From CAZAOY01 sp964486925 (GTDB lineage: Bacteria; Bacillota; Clostridia; Oscillospirales; Ruminococcaceae), in assembly GCA_964486925.1 (NCBI GenBank), contig CAZAOY010000027.1, positions 1-33,934 on the forward strand: 33,934 nucleotides of DNA, given 5' to 3'. Below the pieces are notes generated by a model that saw only the letters and a list, made by a program, of their open reading frames with translations, was not told where the DNA came from and did no database searches. The translations under genes were made by a program, and so were the position numbers. Positions 23,208 to 32,947 of the stretch are shown piece by piece; the first letter of the stretch is position 1, and each line of letters opens with the position of its first letter.

Positions 23208-26200
23208 CGCCGTCACTACCTCCATCCTCTTTTGACCCCTTTACACCTCTAGCTACCCTTCTGCGACCAGCAAGGCAGACAGGGAGTCCGAATATAATTG
23301 AGGATTTAAACTGTATCTCTGGGAGCTTTGCAGTTTTATCTGTATCACTATTTTGACTGTCATTATCTAACTGGGGTTTAGAAATATCAAAATTTTGTTG
23401 AACTTCAGAACTGCTAAGGTCATCAGATTTTGAGTCAACCTCTGGTTTACTGGAAACTTCTGGCTTGATTTCATTAGCTATGACCTCCTTACTACTGCTT
23501 TGTGACTTAGAGTTGTTGTCGCTAACTTTATCCGTAGCCTTATTGGTATATGCCTTAAGCTGTACAGAAGGATTGGTTGTACTACTGTCATCCTTTCCTA
23601 CAATATCGTCTACATTATTACCCGTGCCCTCTATAATGACACCTGCTCCGTCACTGTCACGTATGACTTTGCAATTATCTATCACCCCGTCGGCAAGATT
23701 ATAACCCACTATTCCGCCTACATTGTCATTACCACTAATGGATGTTGGATTTGTATCGCTTCCTTTAAGTGTTACATTTTTGATTTCGCCACTATTCTGG
23801 CTAAACAATCCAACATTATCTAACGATGGCGCTGTTATGGTTACAGCCTGGATGGTTTTAACACCACCGTCGAATATACCCTTAAACTCACCTTTAACTA
23901 CTGCTCCATCTTTGTTTAAGTCCAGATCTGTAAAGTCTAGGTCACACTCTTGTATAAAGGTGATGCCAGTAGTATCTGTTAACTTTGCGATGTTTATCAT
24001 CTGCTGAGGTGTGCGGATAGCAAACTTGCTAGGTGGTGGAGTATTATTATAAACTCCTTTCGCAAACAGGGTGTTAATATATAACCCTGTTGAGAAATCA
24101 TTTACTGTAATTAGAGTAGGGGAAGGTGTTGTTGAGTTTACATTTGTAATTTTAGCTACGTTTTTATTATCAATCTTCTCTATAGAAACACCGTTTCTTG
24201 AGTTAATCTTAATTTTGCGATCGGTAGAAAAACCATCTGGCATTATTACAATATATCCGCTATCAACAATATCTTCGTTATCTTTAAGCGAAGGAAGGAT
24301 AGTATCTGACTTTGGTGAATAGTAACCGTAGGAGTTGTCATTATACTTTTCATAGTACGCAACGTTATCCGCTACAACTGTGGCAACCGGCCAGTTTGAT
24401 GGAGCTCTACCTAGGTATTGGTATGGATATACGTTTCCTAATACGTTACTAATGGTGCTTGACCTGGTCCATAATCTTTCATTACTAGTAGACCAGTTAT
24501 TAATATTTAAATCATATAGCTCCTGGGTAGTTAAAGGTTTCCCAATAGTTACGCCATTGTAATTGTACGGGAACGCTGTTACCGGTACTGAACTTTCTGG
24601 GCGGTTGTATGATGAGTGTGTACCAGATAGATAGTAGACAGTTTGGTCTACAGAACCCGTGCCCTCATTTGATGTAGCAATTGGGTTGTTATATGGAGCT
24701 ATTGCCAAATAAAGAGTGTTTAAAACCGAGCCGTTATTAAGTGTTGTTATTCCACCCGCATTTGCGTTATTATTGCTAGAAACAGGAGAAGTCTGAGATG
24801 ACGAAACGTAAACAACATTTTTAATTACACCGCTATTTTGTCCTGCAACACCGCCTGCTTTACCAGTAGTTGCTGTGGTCGTGCAGTTTGCTAATTGAAC
24901 ATTTTCAATGTTTCCATAATTTATACCACTAAGTCCACCAACGTTACCTGTAGTTCCAGAAACCGAGTTATTACTTAAAATAATATTTTGTACAGACCCT
25001 CCATTACCTATGGTTGAGAATATACCAATATTGCCAGCTTGTGGTGGTGGAGTTGAAGTAGTAAGACTACTTGGTAGAGTTAGACCTTTAATTGCCTTTA
25101 TACTGTTATCATAAGAACTTTTTGCATTATAGATTCCTGAAAACGATCCTTTTACAACGGATAAAGATGTATCTATATCCATTAGATCTACGCTTTGAGA
25201 ATGAACTGTCTTGTTCATGTGGTAACCAGTTCCATTTTTATTGAGGTCATAAAAGTCTACGTCGGTTTCTTGATTAAATCTACCGATTAACGGAGAAACA
25301 TAGGTTGGCTTCCCAACTCCGTAAATGCTACCGATGTTGCTTAAATGTCTTGGAGTTCGTATGAGATATTCATAATCTTTATAGCTGTCAGCATCGTTAT
25401 AAGGTAGAGCATTAAATAGTGCCTTAGCAAATAAAGGATTAAAATAGGTGGTTGTGTAGGTAATACTACCTTTGCCAAGAGTGACTCTAATTGGTGCTAG
25501 ACCTCTAGAGTATGAATGTAGCTTCTCTAGATCTAATATAACGTATTTTGTATTAGCGGCATTACTCAATATAGTCAGCGTCATAACATCTTTACCAGAA
25601 TAATTTTGAGCATTTAACAGTATGGAGTTATCCAAGTCATAAATACTAAGTTTACATGTACCGTTGTTATCTTTATCTAGAATTTCAATTACATATCCAT
25701 CCTCAATGATTTTATGATTAGCGTTTGTACTTTGGTCGTAATATAGATCATCTTCATTAGATCCGCCGTACAGTTTATACTCACCATTAGCATAACGTTC
25801 ATAATATTTTAGTCTGTAAACAATTCCGTCTGGTAATGGCCATTTTGTAGGTTCTTGTAATGCCTTAAGTCGAGGATATGTGTATGTAGTAGGGTTATCT
25901 GGATTTTGAATAGCACCATATGAGCCTCGCGTCCAGTTAGTTCCAAGACTAGCAATAACTTCAGCTCCACGTAAGCCGTTTGAAACAACGTTGTTAGCCG
26001 CGTTAAATGCGCCCGAAACCGCTAATGGCAGACCATATCCAGAAGTAATTGCATTTTTGTTATAGATTACAGCAGATTTATCATCTACTGCTCGTAGATA
26101 GTATACGGTGTTTGATACTATAGCTGTAGCAGTTTCTTTAGTTCCAATGCAGTAATTTGCGTTAGCTTCAGAGTTATTTCCGGAAGAACCGTTAAAGTAA

Positions 26201-29200
26201 GCAGTGGTGTATGCTGACGCTAGGTTACCGCTCTTCATGTAACCGATTAGGCCTGCGGTTGATTCTGGCTTTCCAATAACAGAAGGGGTATATGTTGAAA
26301 CCTGTGGACTACCATCCCCATAGTTAAAGTATACATTCTTAATTAATCCACCATCCATATAACCTGCAATACCACCCACATAGGTTGCTGTTAGGGTGCT
26401 TGTTACGGCCGTAGTTTTACTAGTTTCGCCAACTAGAGTATAGTCTACATAAGAGATATTAATATTACCGGTGCTCTTGCCTGCAATACCCCCTACATAA
26501 GATTTACCGTCTACACTATTCTTTAGTGAATTTCCGGTTGAGGTAGTACCGATAAACGATTGTGTTATATCACCCGCATGATCGCCTACAATACCACCTA
26601 CATAGTTTATACCGGTTATCTTAGTATCGACTAATTGACAATTGGTAATTGTTGTTCCAACACCTGTTATACTTGCAATTGCTCCAATGTAGTCTTTACC
26701 TGTAATGCGTGTTGTACGCATTATTATATTTTTTACTGTTGCTGTGCCAGATATTTTTTCAAACAATGCGATATTATCGGTTGTAGCTTCTGATATGCTT
26801 AGGTTATTAATTGTCCTACCGTTACCGTTGTAGCTACCGGTGAACCCACCAATGACTACTGATTTCTCAAATGTTAGCTTTGTGTCTGTATCAACAGAGT
26901 AATCGGTGTTTAACTCAGTATAGTAATTATCAAAGTCTATATTAAGCTGTTGTGTATAGTTTTCGGTGAGAGAGCTTTGATCTATATTATCAATGTGTCG
27001 TGGAGATCGGATATAACCGTTAGCGGCAGGTGCAAGCAGTGTATTTATGGTTGTAGCACTTAGCGAAGTTAAAGCTACCTGCTTGCGCAGATCAAATGTT
27101 ACTGGCTGTTCTACACCATCAAATACGCTATTAGGGATTATTAATCGATACATATCATAACCGTCAAGGGTGGTAAACGGACGAGGTTGTGACCAACCAT
27201 CAGGGACAGTCCAATCTGATGATTCATCAGCACCGCCGGTAATTTCGTATAATTTATCATTAAGTTTGAGCTCGTAAGTCCCCCTAAAGTATGAAAACTC
27301 TACAGCATACCCATCGTTAGTTACAAATAAAGGTGATGTGTTACCTACTAAGGTACGTACCGATGCATATCCAAAGGTATTATTGCTGTAATGCTCATAA
27401 TATGTAAAGCTACCTATCTGCTTGCCACCCTCAACAATCGGCCAATCGGGGTGTTTTGCAATTTGGCTATTTATTGCTGTAGTAAATGGGTAAGGATAGA
27501 TATCATTATCACGATCTAGCGACTTTTCGGGTGATAGTAGGGTATTCTTTATCCAATCCTTGCTTAGAGGGTTTGCGGTGCCAGTGTCTGCAATATTAAA
27601 CTCATAAAACTCTTGTGTACCAAAACCTTCACCGAGGTTTGCGGGTTTAGTGTTGTAATCTACGGTCGGAGGCGTTGTACCAAAATTTGATGATTTAGGA
27701 CGTGTATTTTCATTTATAGAACCCGATAGGTAGTAAAGCTTATTTTTGTTGTTAGCATTATCAAATCCTAAGCCAGTTCCAATGATAGGATGTATTGCAG
27801 TGTTGTCACCTGGGGACAGCGCAAGGAATAGCACTCGTGAAAGCTTTGCTACACTATGCTGCTCACCAACTATACCGCCTATGGTAGATTTGTCGGATGT
27901 TTTTCCTTCTATATGCAATGTTGTGGTAGGGGAGATAAAGGCTGAATCGGTTAACATCCCGCCATTATACCCTACAATACCTCCTACATTTCTTTCACCG
28001 CCAATGACATACTTAGGGGTTGTGGTAGCGGCTTTGTTATATCTAACATACACACCTGTCATATAACCCTTAAGAAGACCGCATACCGACCCTACGTTTT
28101 CTTTACCAAGTACCATAGGGTTTTCCAATGCTAAGCCGAAAACAGATGCGGACTTATATTTGCCACCTATATCAAGCTCACCATTAATTTCCCCAAATAG
28201 ACCAACATTGTTTGAGGTTAGGTCAATTGTAAGTTCCTTAATTACGTTATTCTTACCATTATATGTCCCTATAAAAGGTAGAATATTACCAACTTCATCC
28301 TTGTTGATTATTGGAGAAAAGTTAGAAACACCAAAATTGTGCTCATCATTGAGGTCTATCGCCAATATCTGCGTAAAGTTGCCGTCTAGCTTGTAGCGTA
28401 GGTTGTATAGATGTCGTGCGGATGCTACCTTATATTGATTTTGAGTATATCCCGCTTGATGCTCAGAATAAAAATATGGATGTGCTTGTGTAAAGGAGGT
28501 TAGATTTACCGTTCCCTTAATACCAACACGAAGGTTAGTCTTGCTGTCGAATGTAAGCTTTTTTACACTATTGGTAATGTCGGGTTTGCCATTGTATTTA
28601 ACCCCAATGCTATGATCGGTATTGGAGTTAGCTCCTTCATTTGTCATATTGCCACCTACATAGTCAAGAACCCAGATGAACCGTGCGTACATCTTATTAG
28701 GATCTGTTTCAGTGCCGTTAATATCTCCGTCATAACGATAGATCCAGTCGCCACCCCCACTAGGCGGAGCGATAGGATTAAAACCATTAATAGTTATACC
28801 AGAAAGCACAGTACTATTAACAGCAATATCATTAATAAGCAACGTAAAGTCACCGTTAAGCTGGCTACGTGGAATATTAATAACTGCGTATAATACATTT
28901 TTATAATTGTGAAAATTATCATCAGGTAGCTTTGTAGTTAAACTATCATATACATTAATCGAGGAAGGTAGCGGGTCGGATAGCTTTCCGGTTTCGCCCA
29001 CACCATAGTAGCCTTGCCTGCGCTCTGCCGCAAATTCGTAACCACGGCTACCTATAATATTACTACGTTCATTGGCGTCTGAATAATCAAAGCCTGTTCC
29101 GTTTGGTACTGTATCACCGTAAAAAGCGGACAAAACGATACCAGTCTTGATATTATACTCTATCAAGATCGCATCGCTTAGAATTGATTTATCCAGTATT

Positions 29201-29565
29201 ATAGGGTCTAACAGCTTCATTACAGGGTTGCTAGAATCGACTAAACCCCTTGGCTTGCTTATGTATACCACGTTATCTTCATTTATAGCAGAATCGGAAA
29301 AGGTAATTCCTTTATCCTTAACAAATCCATCATTGCTAGTAGAAAACTTTTCTAAATTTTTAGTTATCCGCATTTCGGTTAGTTGGTTTTGTGCGGCTAG
29401 ATAGACGGTTCTTGCTATGTTATCTCGGTTTTGCTGTCTGCCGTATTCTACATATCCCATTACCGAGGGGACAAATATGGCTGATAGGATTGCGATGATT
29501 GCAAGTACTACAACTATCTCCATTAATGTAAATCCCGCTTTTGTGCGTTTTTTAAGGCTGTTCAT
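23194..29565 (-). CDS. Giant type IV prepilin-anchored GLUG-repeat adhesin (2123 aa)
   Basis: AAGGGAG precedes the ATG. The N-terminus K-K-R-T-K-A-G11, then F-T-L-M-E16-I-V-V-V, is a textbook prepilin signal with Glu at +5, followed by a pilin-type helix to about 35 and a pilin-like region to about 110. Typical pilins are 120-200 aa; this is 2123. From about residue 380 to 1990 it is built of repeated modules of about 450-550 residues. Each opens with an R-T-P-R-H-like segment (near 379, 848, 1398, 1847), contains GLUG-type V-G-G-I-x-G-x-N-x-G strands, and, in three cases, closes with Y-Y-E-x-Y (near 720, 1250, 1735). GLUG repeats are known from secreted adhesins and proteases. A Ser/Asp/Lys-rich linker (about 1990-2080) precedes a short hydrophobic segment and R-R-R. 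It occupies the major-pilin position in the operon. Confidence 0.88.
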   Translation of the reverse strand: MNSLKKRTKAGFTLMEIVVVLAIIAILSAIFVPSVMGYVEYGRQQNRDNIARTVYLAAQNQLTEMRITKNLEKFSTSNDGFVKDKGITFSDSAINEDNVVYISKPRGLVDSSNPVMKLLDPIILDKSILSDAILIEYNIKTGIVLSAFYGDTVPNGTGFDYSDANERSNIIGSRGYEFAAERRQGYYGVGETGKLSDPLPSSINVYDSLTTKLPDDNFHNYKNVLYAVINIPRSQLNGDFTLLINDIAVNSTVLSGITINGFNPIAPPSGGGDWIYRYDGDINGTETDPNKMYARFIWVLDYVGGNMTNEGANSNTDHSIGVKYNGKPDITNSVKKLTFDSKTNLRVGIKGTVNLTSFTQAHPYFYSEHQAGYTQNQYKVASARHLYNLRYKLDGNFTQILAIDLNDEHNFGVSNFSPIINKDEVGNILPFIGTYNGKNNVIKELTIDLTSNNVGLFGEINGELDIGGKYKSASVFGLALENPMVLGKENVGSVCGLLKGYMTGVYVRYNKAATTTPKYVIGGERNVGGIVGYNGGMLTDSAFISPTTTLHIEGKTSDKSTIGGIVGEQHSVAKLSRVLFLALSPGDNTAIHPIIGTGLGFDNANNKNKLYYLSGSINENTRPKSSNFGTTPPTVDYNTKPANLGEGFGTQEFYEFNIADTGTANPLSKDWIKNTLLSPEKSLDRDNDIYPYPFTTAINSQIAKHPDWPIVEGGKQIGSFTYYEHYSNNTFGYASVRTLVGNTSPLFVTNDGYAVEFSYFRGTYELKLNDKLYEITGGADESSDWTVPDGWSQPRPFTTLDGYDMYRLIIPNSVFDGVEQPVTFDLRKQVALTSLSATTINTLLAPAANGYIRSPRHIDNIDQSSLTENYTQQLNIDFDNYYTELNTDYSVDTDTKLTFEKSVVIGGFTGSYNGNGRTINNLSISEATTDNIALFEKISGTATVKNIIMRTTRITGKDYIGAIASITGVGTTITNCQLVDTKITGINYVGGIVGDHAGDITQSFIGTTSTGNSLKNSVDGKSYVGGIAGKSTGNINISYVDYTLVGETSKTTAVTSTLTATYVGGIAGYMDGGLIKNVYFNYGDGSPQVSTYTPSVIGKPESTAGLIGYMKSGNLASAYTTAYFNGSSGNNSEANANYCIGTKETATAIVSNTVYYLRAVDDKSAVIYNKNAITSGYGLPLAVSGAFNAANNVVSNGLRGAEVIASLGTNWTRGSYGAIQNPDNPTTYTYPRLKALQEPTKWPLPDGIVYRLKYYERYANGEYKLYGGSNEDDLYYDQSTNANHKIIEDGYVIEILDKDNNGTCKLSIYDLDNSILLNAQNYSGKDVMTLTILSNAANTKYVILDLEKLHSYSRGLAPIRVTLGKGSITYTTTYFNPLFAKALFNALPYNDADSYKDYEYLIRTPRHLSNIGSIYGVGKPTYVSPLIGRFNQETDVDFYDLNKNGTGYHMNKTVHSQSVDLMDIDTSLSVVKGSFSGIYNAKSSYDNSIKAIKGLTLPSSLTTSTPPPQAGNIGIFSTIGNGGSVQNIILSNNSVSGTTGNVGGLSGINYGNIENVQLANCTTTATTGKAGGVAGQNSGVIKNVVYVSSSQTSPVSSNNNANAGGITTLNNGSVLNTLYLAIAPYNNPIATSNEGTGSVDQTVYYLSGTHSSYNRPESSVPVTAFPYNYNGVTIGKPLTTQELYDLNINNWSTSNERLWTRSSTISNVLGNVYPYQYLGRAPSNWPVATVVADNVAYYEKYNDNSYGYYSPKSDTILPSLKDNEDIVDSGYIVIMPDGFSTDRKIKINSRNGVSIEKIDNKNVAKITNVNSTTPSPTLITVNDFSTGLYINTLFAKGVYNNTPPPSKFAIRTPQQMINIAKLTDTTGITFIQECDLDFTDLDLNKDGAVVKGEFKGIFDGGVKTIQAVTITAPSLDNVGLFSQNSGEIKNVTLKGSDTNPTSISGNDNVGGIVGYNLADGVIDNCKVIRDSDGAGVIIEGTGNNVDDIVGKDDSSTTNPSVQLKAYTNKATDKVSDNNSKSQSSSKEVIANEIKPEVSSKPEVDSKSDDLSSSEVQQNFDISKPQLDNDSQNSDTDKTAKLPEIQFKSSIIFGLPVCLAGRRRVARGVKGSKEDGGSDGDEKN

Positions 29566-29587
29566 TTTATTTTACTCCCTTCTACGA

Positions 29588-30274
29588 TCACTCTATGGCA
29601 TTAGTAATCATTGAGATTTCAAATACAATAGAGATAGATGGTGCTGTATCGGTTGCTTGATCCGCAAAGGATAGGTGATTAATACGTATATATTCTAGCT
29701 TTTCGGTGTGGGTTATTAAGCTTTTAAGGGAATTATAGTCACCCTTTAGTGTCATTGCGGCGGAAACTACTGTAAAGGTTGGTTGTGGTTTTGTAGGCTC
29801 TTGAACCTCTGTATCTGTTGCACCCTCTGTTTGGGAAGTGTCAGTTGTGTCTGTAGTTTGGTCGGTTGTGGTATTGCTAGGTTGTGCTTTTGTTGTATCT
29901 TCGGTGGTACTACTAGGAGAAGCTTCCGAGGTTACCGCTGTCATACCTAGCATTATAGGATTAAGCTTGTTTTCTACACAGATACCTGTTAGCAGTCGGT
30001 CGATATCCTCGTTTGGCATAAGAAGGGGGTAACGTTTTATAATATCCTTATAGGTTTCATTAGCTTTGTTAAGTCTTTGTCTGGAAGCCTTTTCGTTTGC
30101 TAGCTTTTCGTCTAAAGCTGTCATCTCCGCAGTAAGATCGTTTAATTCATTTTGTTTTTTGGTATAGCCATTATACAGCGGTGTTATCACAAACTGAAAC
30201 ATTACCAGTACAATTATTAGGATTGAGGCGGCAAAAATTAATATCTTCTCACGTTTACTTATACTAAATTTCAT
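29588..30274 (-). CDS. pilO: PilO-like pilus alignment protein
   Basis: This 228-aa inner-membrane protein has a basic N-terminus, one span (about 11-32), a coiled-coil stretch (about 36-75) and a C-terminal ferredoxin-like domain, the PilO/GspM plan. A Ser/Thr-rich, low-complexity insert (about 112-165) splits the soluble domain, which is unusual for PilO. The start codon shares one base with the stop of the PilM-PilN gene (TAATG), and its GGGAG lies within that gene, so the two are translationally coupled. It is expected to bind the PilN part of the upstream protein and bridge the cytoplasmic platform to the outside. Confidence 0.82.
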   Translation of the reverse strand: MKFSISKREKILIFAASILIIVLVMFQFVITPLYNGYTKKQNELNDLTAEMTALDEKLANEKASRQRLNKANETYKDIIKRYPLLMPNEDIDRLLTGICVENKLNPIMLGMTAVTSEASPSSTTEDTTKAQPSNTTTDQTTDTTDTSQTEGATDTEVQEPTKPQPTFTVVSAAMTLKGDYNSLKSLITHTEKLEYIRINHLSFADQATDTAPSISIVFEISMITNAIE

Positions 30275-31713
30275 TACTTTACTCCCTTAATTGCAAGTTT
30301 TACATCAATAGAGAAGTTAAACCTGCCGTCACTGCTATAGCTGTATCCTGTGTAGGTGATATTACTTATTAGCTTGCTCTTTTTAAGCTCCTCAACATAT
30401 GCGGATGAATCCTTTTCGGTGGCACTTTGGCCGTTTACACGGATTACCCCTGTGGTTTCGTCAAAGTCAAGCATTGTGGCGGTGGTTCTCTCTTTATGGG
30501 TGGTGGTTATAAGATCAAGTATCTTGTTGTCTATAGTAGCTTTACTTTTATCTGTTTTACGCTTTTCATTAATCATTGCCTCTAAACTTAAGTACTCGGA
30601 TGTCTTGCTGATTATAGTATCAAGTTCTTTGGATTTAGCTACAACCTCATCACCTCTAATGTAGTTTACAATCTTTGTTATCTCTTTGTTAAACCCTTGC
30701 GTCTTGGCATATAGCATTACCGCAGGTATCGAAAGCACCACTACTAACCCTGCTAAAATTGGTATCCAGTAGTTTTTAGGCCTTTGATTTTTAGCAAACT
30801 TCTCAAGCTGGCTTATAGAGCTAATAAAATCAATGCTATTATCAGAAAGCATAGCGCCTAGTATAGAGAAGTAGGTTTTATAAGAAATCGACTGGTTGCC
30901 AGAAACAGCGCCTAGCCTTAGCGACTGCACCTCTATGTTGGTGTCGGTGTAGGCAAGTGCTAGATCGGCTAGCTGTTCATGGGACAGCCCTAAATAGTAG
31001 CTGTGTGTTATATCCTGAAAGTTCTGCGAGCGGTTAAACTGGATTAGCCCGTTTAGGTTCTCGATTAACCTTTCGGTAAACTCCTGCTCATTCTCGCTGT
31101 ATAGCCTAGTTCGGGAGATAAAGACGTTAACCCCATTTTCAAAGATCATAGATAGCATAGTAACACCGTCAATTAGATTAATTACAACCGATCTATCCTG
31201 TAAAGATGGTGTGCTAGCAACATATCCGATTACTGCTGATACCCCAACCCGAATTGCCGAAAGCTTAATCCCCGCATCCTTAAACACCGCAAGATAAACC
31301 TCTATATTCTCTCTGGCTGTACCACAAGCTAGGATTGCTGTTTGTGACGGATCGTTACCTTTTGCCATTTCATACCCGCAAACCAGATCCTCAAAGTTTT
31401 CGGAGGTATCCGCAAAGTCGTCTTGGATTAGCTTAAGGTATTGATTTTTGCTAAGCTTTGGTACAGTCAGCCGCTTTGCAACGATTAAGCTACCGTCCAC
31501 TACTAGGGATGGGTCTTTAAAGAGCGTTGCATTCATGGTCATCATATACTTGATAGCGTCAAGAAGTTGACCAGAATCTATTATCTTGCCGTTAATTATA
31601 GTACCCTCGGGTAGCGGCGCTGTAATAGAGTCAACTATCGTGATGTTGCTACCTTTTCCTGTATAGCCTACAACCTCTATCTGTTCGGATGATATATATA
31701 TTGACGATTTCAT
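30274..31713 (-). CDS. PilM-PilN fusion protein (GspL-like)
   Basis: The 479-aa product combines two usually separate proteins. Residues 1-300 form a PilM-type actin-like domain (S-S-I-Y-I-S at the start; S-V-V-I-N-L-I-D-G-V near 165). A single span (about 314-336) is followed by a helical/coiled stretch and a small alpha/beta domain with G-V-I-R-V-N-G-Q-S-A and L-K-K-S-K-L-I-S-N-I near the end, the PilN pattern. GspL of type II secretion has the same architecture. GAGGA lies before the ATG. It sits between the platform gene and pilO, as expected for pilM-pilN. Since PilM alone normally docks on the PilN N-terminus, fusion makes that interaction permanent. Confidence 0.82.
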   Translation of the reverse strand: MKSSIYISSEQIEVVGYTGKGSNITIVDSITAPLPEGTIINGKIIDSGQLLDAIKYMMTMNATLFKDPSLVVDGSLIVAKRLTVPKLSKNQYLKLIQDDFADTSENFEDLVCGYEMAKGNDPSQTAILACGTARENIEVYLAVFKDAGIKLSAIRVGVSAVIGYVASTPSLQDRSVVINLIDGVTMLSMIFENGVNVFISRTRLYSENEQEFTERLIENLNGLIQFNRSQNFQDITHSYYLGLSHEQLADLALAYTDTNIEVQSLRLGAVSGNQSISYKTYFSILGAMLSDNSIDFISSISQLEKFAKNQRPKNYWIPILAGLVVVLSIPAVMLYAKTQGFNKEITKIVNYIRGDEVVAKSKELDTIISKTSEYLSLEAMINEKRKTDKSKATIDNKILDLITTTHKERTTATMLDFDETTGVIRVNGQSATEKDSSAYVEELKKSKLISNITYTGYSYSSDGRFNFSIDVKLAIKGVK

Positions 31714-31738
31714 CTAAGGTATTCCTCGCTTTCTAAGT

Positions 31739-32929
31739 TTACATCTTACTGATATTTTGGTATAGAGTTATAAGCGGCATTATTACTGAAAACATAATTG
31801 TTCCTATAATAACCGCCATAACTACAAGCATTACAGGCTCAACAAGTGCTACAAGCCGCCCTGTTGCCATCTCTGCTTCGTAGTCAAAGGATTCTGCCGC
31901 AGATTCTAGCATGTTATCAAGTCTACCTGATTCTTCCCCGATAAGGATAGTAGCGGTAAGCTTTTTATCCATACCATTCACCTTGGCGATAGATTCTGAT
32001 AGTGGCTCACCGTTTCGTACATCCCGTACTACCTCGGAAAACTGACTTTCGATATATCTGTTACCGATTATAGTAGAGGTGATCTCAAGCGCATTAATCA
32101 TAGAAAGACCGCTTGAATATAGTGAGGAAAGGGTTCTTGCAAATCTAGCGGTGTATATTATCTTAAGTAGCTTTCCAATTACAGGAAAGCCTATCTTTAG
32201 TTTGTCTACCTCTAAAGCAACCTGTGGGATTGATAGTGTGTATTTAATAACTGCTACCAACACTAGCGCACCCAGTATCACAAAGTACCAGTAGCTTTGT
32301 AAAAATTCGCTAAGTCCTAGCACTGCTTTTGTTAAAGCGGGAAGCTCCATCTCCTTAAACAGCTCAAAGAACTGCGGGAGGATTACCGTAAATATTATCA
32401 TAATAACCGCAATGGTTACAACAAACAGAATGGTAGGGTAGGTCATTGCCGACTGTACCTTTCCGTTTAAGCGGTGCTCCTTTTCATAATGGACTGCCAT
32501 CTTTGTAGCAACCCGCTCCAGCTGACCGCTTGCCTCACCTGAAGCATACATATTAATAAGCAGCTCAGGGAAGGATCTCCCCTGCATGCGCATAGCCTCT
32601 GATAGGGTGTACCCCTGTAAAGCGTCCTTATATAGCTTTTGGTAGATTAGCCTTAACCCAGGTTTAAAATCCCTGTCCTTCATTATCTCTAAAGCACGAG
32701 CCACCGTAATGCCGCTTCCTAGCATTGAAGCTAGCTGTCTTGAAAATTCTGCGGCTTCATTAGCCTTTAGGCGGTAGTTGCTGTGTTTGTCTTCAATTAA
32801 TTTATATTGTATCAGAACCAACTCTTGATTCCGTAGTATTCTTCGTAAATCTGCGTCATCCCTAGCATCAACCGTGCCAACGGATCTTTTGTTACTTATA
32901 TCAACGGCTGTATAACTGTATTTAGGCAT
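31739..32929 (-). CDS. pilC: Pilus inner-membrane platform protein PilC/GspF
   Basis: This 396-aa polytopic protein is read from the ATG of M-P-K-Y-S-Y-T-A-V-D, the usual GspF opening; a TTG five codons upstream is less likely. It has two T2SSF domains: the first about 60-185 (E-F-S-R-Q-L-A-S-M-L-G-S-G, then S-G-E-A-S-G-Q-L), the second about 265-390 (F-A-R-T-L-S-S-L-Y-S-S-G and G-E-E-S-G-R-L). Three membrane segments lie near 160-185, 210-235 and 365-390. It would organise pilin extraction and contact the PilB motor, which is not in the window. It is 18 bp downstream of pilD. Confidence 0.93.
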   Translation of the reverse strand: MPKYSYTAVDISNKRSVGTVDARDDADLRRILRNQELVLIQYKLIEDKHSNYRLKANEAAEFSRQLASMLGSGITVARALEIMKDRDFKPGLRLIYQKLYKDALQGYTLSEAMRMQGRSFPELLINMYASGEASGQLERVATKMAVHYEKEHRLNGKVQSAMTYPTILFVVTIAVIMIIFTVILPQFFELFKEMELPALTKAVLGLSEFLQSYWYFVILGALVLVAVIKYTLSIPQVALEVDKLKIGFPVIGKLLKIIYTARFARTLSSLYSSGLSMINALEITSTIIGNRYIESQFSEVVRDVRNGEPLSESIAKVNGMDKKLTATILIGEESGRLDNMLESAAESFDYEAEMATGRLVALVEPVMLVVMAVIIGTIMFSVIMPLITLYQNISKM

Positions 32930-32947
32930 ATTATCACCAACCAATCT

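Noticed and set aside
23465..29404. Many 60-106-codon plus-strand ORFs within the giant prepilin gene
   Set aside because: They are antisense to a continuous 2123-codon frame with consistent repeats, and none has a plausible start or motif.
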